Source of the DNA: Thioalkalivibrio sp.
GTDB taxonomy: Bacteria; Pseudomonadota; Gammaproteobacteria; Ectothiorhodospirales; Ectothiorhodospiraceae
Assembly: GCA_007120575.1 (NCBI GenBank)
Contig: SKNJ01000188.1
Span: 1 to 7,121 of the forward strand
Length of the DNA stretch: 7,121 nucleotides
Direction of reading: 5' to 3'
Shown: piece after piece, positions 5,317 to 7,121 of the stretch
Layout: each line of letters starts with the position of its first letter
Numbering within the stretch: the first letter of the stretch is position 1
Translations under genes and position numbers: made by a program
The notes under the pieces: generated by a model
Database searches by the model: none
The model's input: only the letters and a program-made list of their open reading frames with translations
Told to the model about the DNA's origin: nothing

Positions 5317-6683
5317 TCCGCATGACCAGTCAGCCACTCGCCGAGACTGTGAACGGGCGCCTGCGGGGCGCACCCGATGTGCCATTCGAGGGGGTGTTCA
5401 CGGACACTCGCGAACCGCGGCCGGGGGGGCTGTTCATCGCCCTGCGCGGGCCGCGCTTCGATGCCCATGACAAGGTCACGCCCGAACTTCCGGCCGCGGT
5501 GCTGCTGGTGGAGCGCCTGCTGGATCTGCCGCAACCCCAGGTGCTGGTTGCCGATACCCGCGAGGCCCTGGGGCGCCTGGCGCGCGCATGGCGGCGCCAG
5601 GCCCGTGCCCGGGTGATCGCTCTGACCGGTTCGAATGGCAAGACCACCACCAAGGAGATGCTGCGCTCGATCCTGGCGGGGGTGGGTTCGGTGCATGCTA
5701 CCGAGGGCAACCTGAATAACGAGATCGGTGCCCCGCTGACCCTGCTGGCCATGCCATCCGACACCGATTACGCGGTGATCGAGATGGGTGCCAATCATCC
5801 CGGGGAGATCGAGCGCATCGCGCGCTGGGTAGAGCCGCAGGTGGCGCTGATTACCAATGCCGGGCGCGCGCATCTGGAGGGTTTCGGCAGCCTCGAGGGG
5901 GTTGCCCACGCCAAGGCCGAGATCTTCTCCGGGCTGCCGGCCCAGGGCGGCACGGCGGTGATCAATCTGGACGACCCGTTTGCCGATTACTGGCTGTCGC
6001 TGAATGCGCACCACCACTGTCAGCGCTTCTCGCTGGAGGGCGGTGGTGAGGTGGAGGGCATGTGGCAGGCCCCGGATCGCCTGCGCCTGGTGATCCTGGG
6101 CGCCGGGCGCGACCTGCGCCTGGCAAGTCCCGGGCGGCATGTCGCCGCCAACGCGGTGGCGGCCGCGGCCTGTGCCAATGCAGTCGGGGTGGGGATTGAC
6201 CCGATCGCGCGCGGTCTGGCGCGCTGGGAGCCGGTGCACGGACGCCTGGAGGCGCTGCGGCATGCCAGTGGCGCGCGCATCTGGGATGACAGCTACAACG
6301 CGAATCCGGATTCCCTGCAGGCGGGACTCGAGGTCCTGGCGTCGATGCCGGGGCGCCGCGTGCTGGTATTGGGCGCGATGGGCGAACTGGGCGGCGATGC
6401 CGAGATACTGCACGCGGAGACCGGCCGCCAGGCACGGGCGATGGGCATCGAGCACTGCCTGGTGCTGGGGGAGACGGCGCGTGCCACCGCGCGGTCATTC
6501 GGCCAGGACGGTGAATGGTTCGCCGATCATGCGGCTCTGCGTGTCCGCCTGGAGGAACTGCTGGATCCCGACACCACGGTGCTGGTGAAGGGCTCGCGCA
6601 GTCAGCGTATGGAGACGGTCATCGAGGGGCTGGAGCTGGCCTCCGCGACGCGGGAGACAGCCGATGCTGTACGCGCTGACTGA
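5313..6683 (+). CDS. murF: UDP-MurNAc-tripeptide:D-Ala-D-Ala ligase MurF
   Basis: MurF adds the dipeptide D-Ala-D-Ala to UDP-MurNAc-tripeptide in the cytoplasm, completing the nucleotide-linked pentapeptide that MraY uses. The 456 residues match E. coli MurF (452). The N-terminal domain has FTDTREPRPGGLFIALRG and RFDAHD. The ATPase domain has the P-loop GSNGKTT (106-112), EMGANHPGEI (157-166), NAGRAHLEGFGS with H187, and K201 in AHAKAEIF, the expected carbamylated lysine. The C-terminal domain has WDDSYNANPDS (324-334) and LGAMGELG. The open frame continues upstream into murE, but the family N-terminus, the RBS and the ATGA overlap with the murE stop set the start at 5313. The segment after DAHD looks a few residues shorter than in E. 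coli. The 3' end overlaps mraY by 20 nt. Confidence 0.97.
   Translation: MIRMTSQPLAETVNGRLRGAPDVPFEGVFTDTREPRPGGLFIALRGPRFDAHDKVTPELPAAVLLVERLLDLPQPQVLVADTREALGRLARAWRRQARARVIALTGSNGKTTTKEMLRSILAGVGSVHATEGNLNNEIGAPLTLLAMPSDTDYAVIEMGANHPGEIERIARWVEPQVALITNAGRAHLEGFGSLEGVAHAKAEIFSGLPAQGGTAVINLDDPFADYWLSLNAHHHCQRFSLEGGGEVEGMWQAPDRLRLVILGAGRDLRLASPGRHVAANAVAAAACANAVGVGIDPIARGLARWEPVHGRLEALRHASGARIWDDSYNANPDSLQAGLEVLASMPGRRVLVLGAMGELGGDAEILHAETGRQARAMGIEHCLVLGETARATARSFGQDGEWFADHAALRVRLEELLDPDTTVLVKGSRSQRMETVIEGLELASATRETADAVRAD
6652..6656 (+). promoter_or_regulatory. Ribosome binding site of mraY
   Basis: GGGAG lies 7 nt before the ATG at 6664, within murF. It supports the mraY start in spite of the 20-nt overlap with murF. 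Confidence 0.7.
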
Positions 6684-7121
6684 ATACCTGGCGCAGTACC
6701 ATACCGGGTTCACGGTCTTCCAATACCTGACCCTGCGCGCGATTCTCGGGGTGGTTACCGCGCTGGCGATCGCCCTGTTGATCGGGCCCGCCCTGATTCG
6801 CCGACTGACCCTGGGCCGGATTGGCCAGACCATCCGCGAGGACGGTCCGGAAACGCATCTGAGCAAGGCGGGGACACCCACCATGGGCGGTGCGCTGATC
6901 CTGGTGGCAGTCGCGGTGGCTACCCTGCTGTGGAGCGATCTGGGCAATCGTTTTGTCTGGATCGTGCTGCTTACCACCCTGGCGTTCGGTGCGGTGGGTG
7001 GCTGGGACGACTACCTGAAGCTGCGCTACGGCAACAGCAAGGGCCTTTCGGCGAAGGCGAAGCTCCTGTGGCAGACCCTGTTCGCGCTGGCCGCGGCCGG
7101 CGTGATTATCGCCACCGCGCA
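6664..7121 (+). CDS. mraY: Phospho-MurNAc-pentapeptide transferase MraY, N-terminal part
   Basis: MraY is the polytopic inner-membrane enzyme that moves phospho-MurNAc-pentapeptide from UDP to undecaprenyl phosphate, making lipid I. The window cuts the gene after 152 complete codons of the usual 360 or so; what is visible is intact. The start MLYALTEYL and the following YLTLRA resemble E. coli MraY. Membrane segments are visible at about 22-45, 74-91, 97-113 and 131-152. The signature DGPETHLSKAGTPTMGG spans 60-76. The catalytic aspartate pair falls at D115-D116 (WDDY), the same numbering as E. coli, followed by KGLSAKAK. Trp114 in place of the more usual Val or Met before DDY is a mild variation. 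The start is supported by GGGAG at 7-nt spacing. The frame differs from murF, with which it shares 20 nt. Confidence 0.96.
   Translation, partial: MLYALTEYLAQYHTGFTVFQYLTLRAILGVVTALAIALLIGPALIRRLTLGRIGQTIREDGPETHLSKAGTPTMGGALILVAVAVATLLWSDLGNRFVWIVLLTTLAFGAVGGWDDYLKLRYGNSKGLSAKAKLLWQTLFALAAAGVIIATA

Noticed and set aside
3844..5385. Open frame of 513 codons on the minus strand opposite murE
   Set aside because: Low-complexity composition and full overlap with a gene carrying intact Mur ligase motifs.
5232..6455. Open frame of 407 codons on the minus strand opposite murF
   Set aside because: It mirrors murF codon use and shows no independent start signal or domain.
1..7121. Mobile element, CRISPR array, tRNA gene or phage-like insertion
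   Set aside because: No terminal repeats, transposase or integrase motifs, spaced direct repeats or tRNA-like fold were seen; the gene order is the undisturbed dcw order.

Overview
The window is the start of a division and cell wall (dcw) cluster from a GC-rich Gram-negative bacterium. Everything reads on the + strand, in the order rnpB (3' end only), mraZ, rsmH, ftsL, ftsI, murE, murF, mraY (5' part only). The protein sequences, the DNPR meso-diaminopimelate motif in MurE and the placement of the RNase P RNA gene just ahead of mraZ (an arrangement also known from pseudomonads) point to a gammaproteobacterium. A Thioalkalivibrio/Ectothiorhodospiraceae-like organism is my guess; it is an inference from composition and protein style, not proven.

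Positions 1-137 are the 3' part of the RNase P RNA. They hold recognisable pairings (a GGGTGC/GCACCC stem with its inner stem, a GNRA-capped stem, and the conserved universal 3' strand). Positions 138-424 carry no gene. This stretch contains a perfect 8-bp inverted repeat just after rnpB, an AT-rich patch, a T-tract, and then the mraZ control region. That region has a good sigma70-type promoter (TTGACT, 18 nt, TATAGT), three TGGG boxes exactly 10 nt apart matching the MraZ operator, and a small GNRA-capped hairpin over the third box just ahead of an mraZ start codon that lacks a Shine-Dalgarno sequence.

From 425 to the end, seven coding regions follow with no intergenic gap: every junction overlaps by 1 to 20 nt, which suggests one transcript with translational coupling. 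MraZ is the cluster's DNA-binding regulator. RsmH methylates 16S rRNA C1402. FtsL and FtsI (PBP3) are septal divisome proteins. MurE and MurF add meso-DAP and D-Ala-D-Ala to the UDP-MurNAc peptide in the cytoplasm, and MraY transfers the product to undecaprenyl phosphate in the membrane. The operon runs on beyond the window; no terminator is seen after mraZ.

This is mostly a well-known locus and I see no new biological system. The points worth a second look are the regulatory leader of mraZ, unusual residues in two conserved MurE motifs, a very short FtsL cytoplasmic tail, a perfect 18-bp palindrome inside rsmH, and an excess of GCGATCGC octamers clustered in the 3' end of murE.
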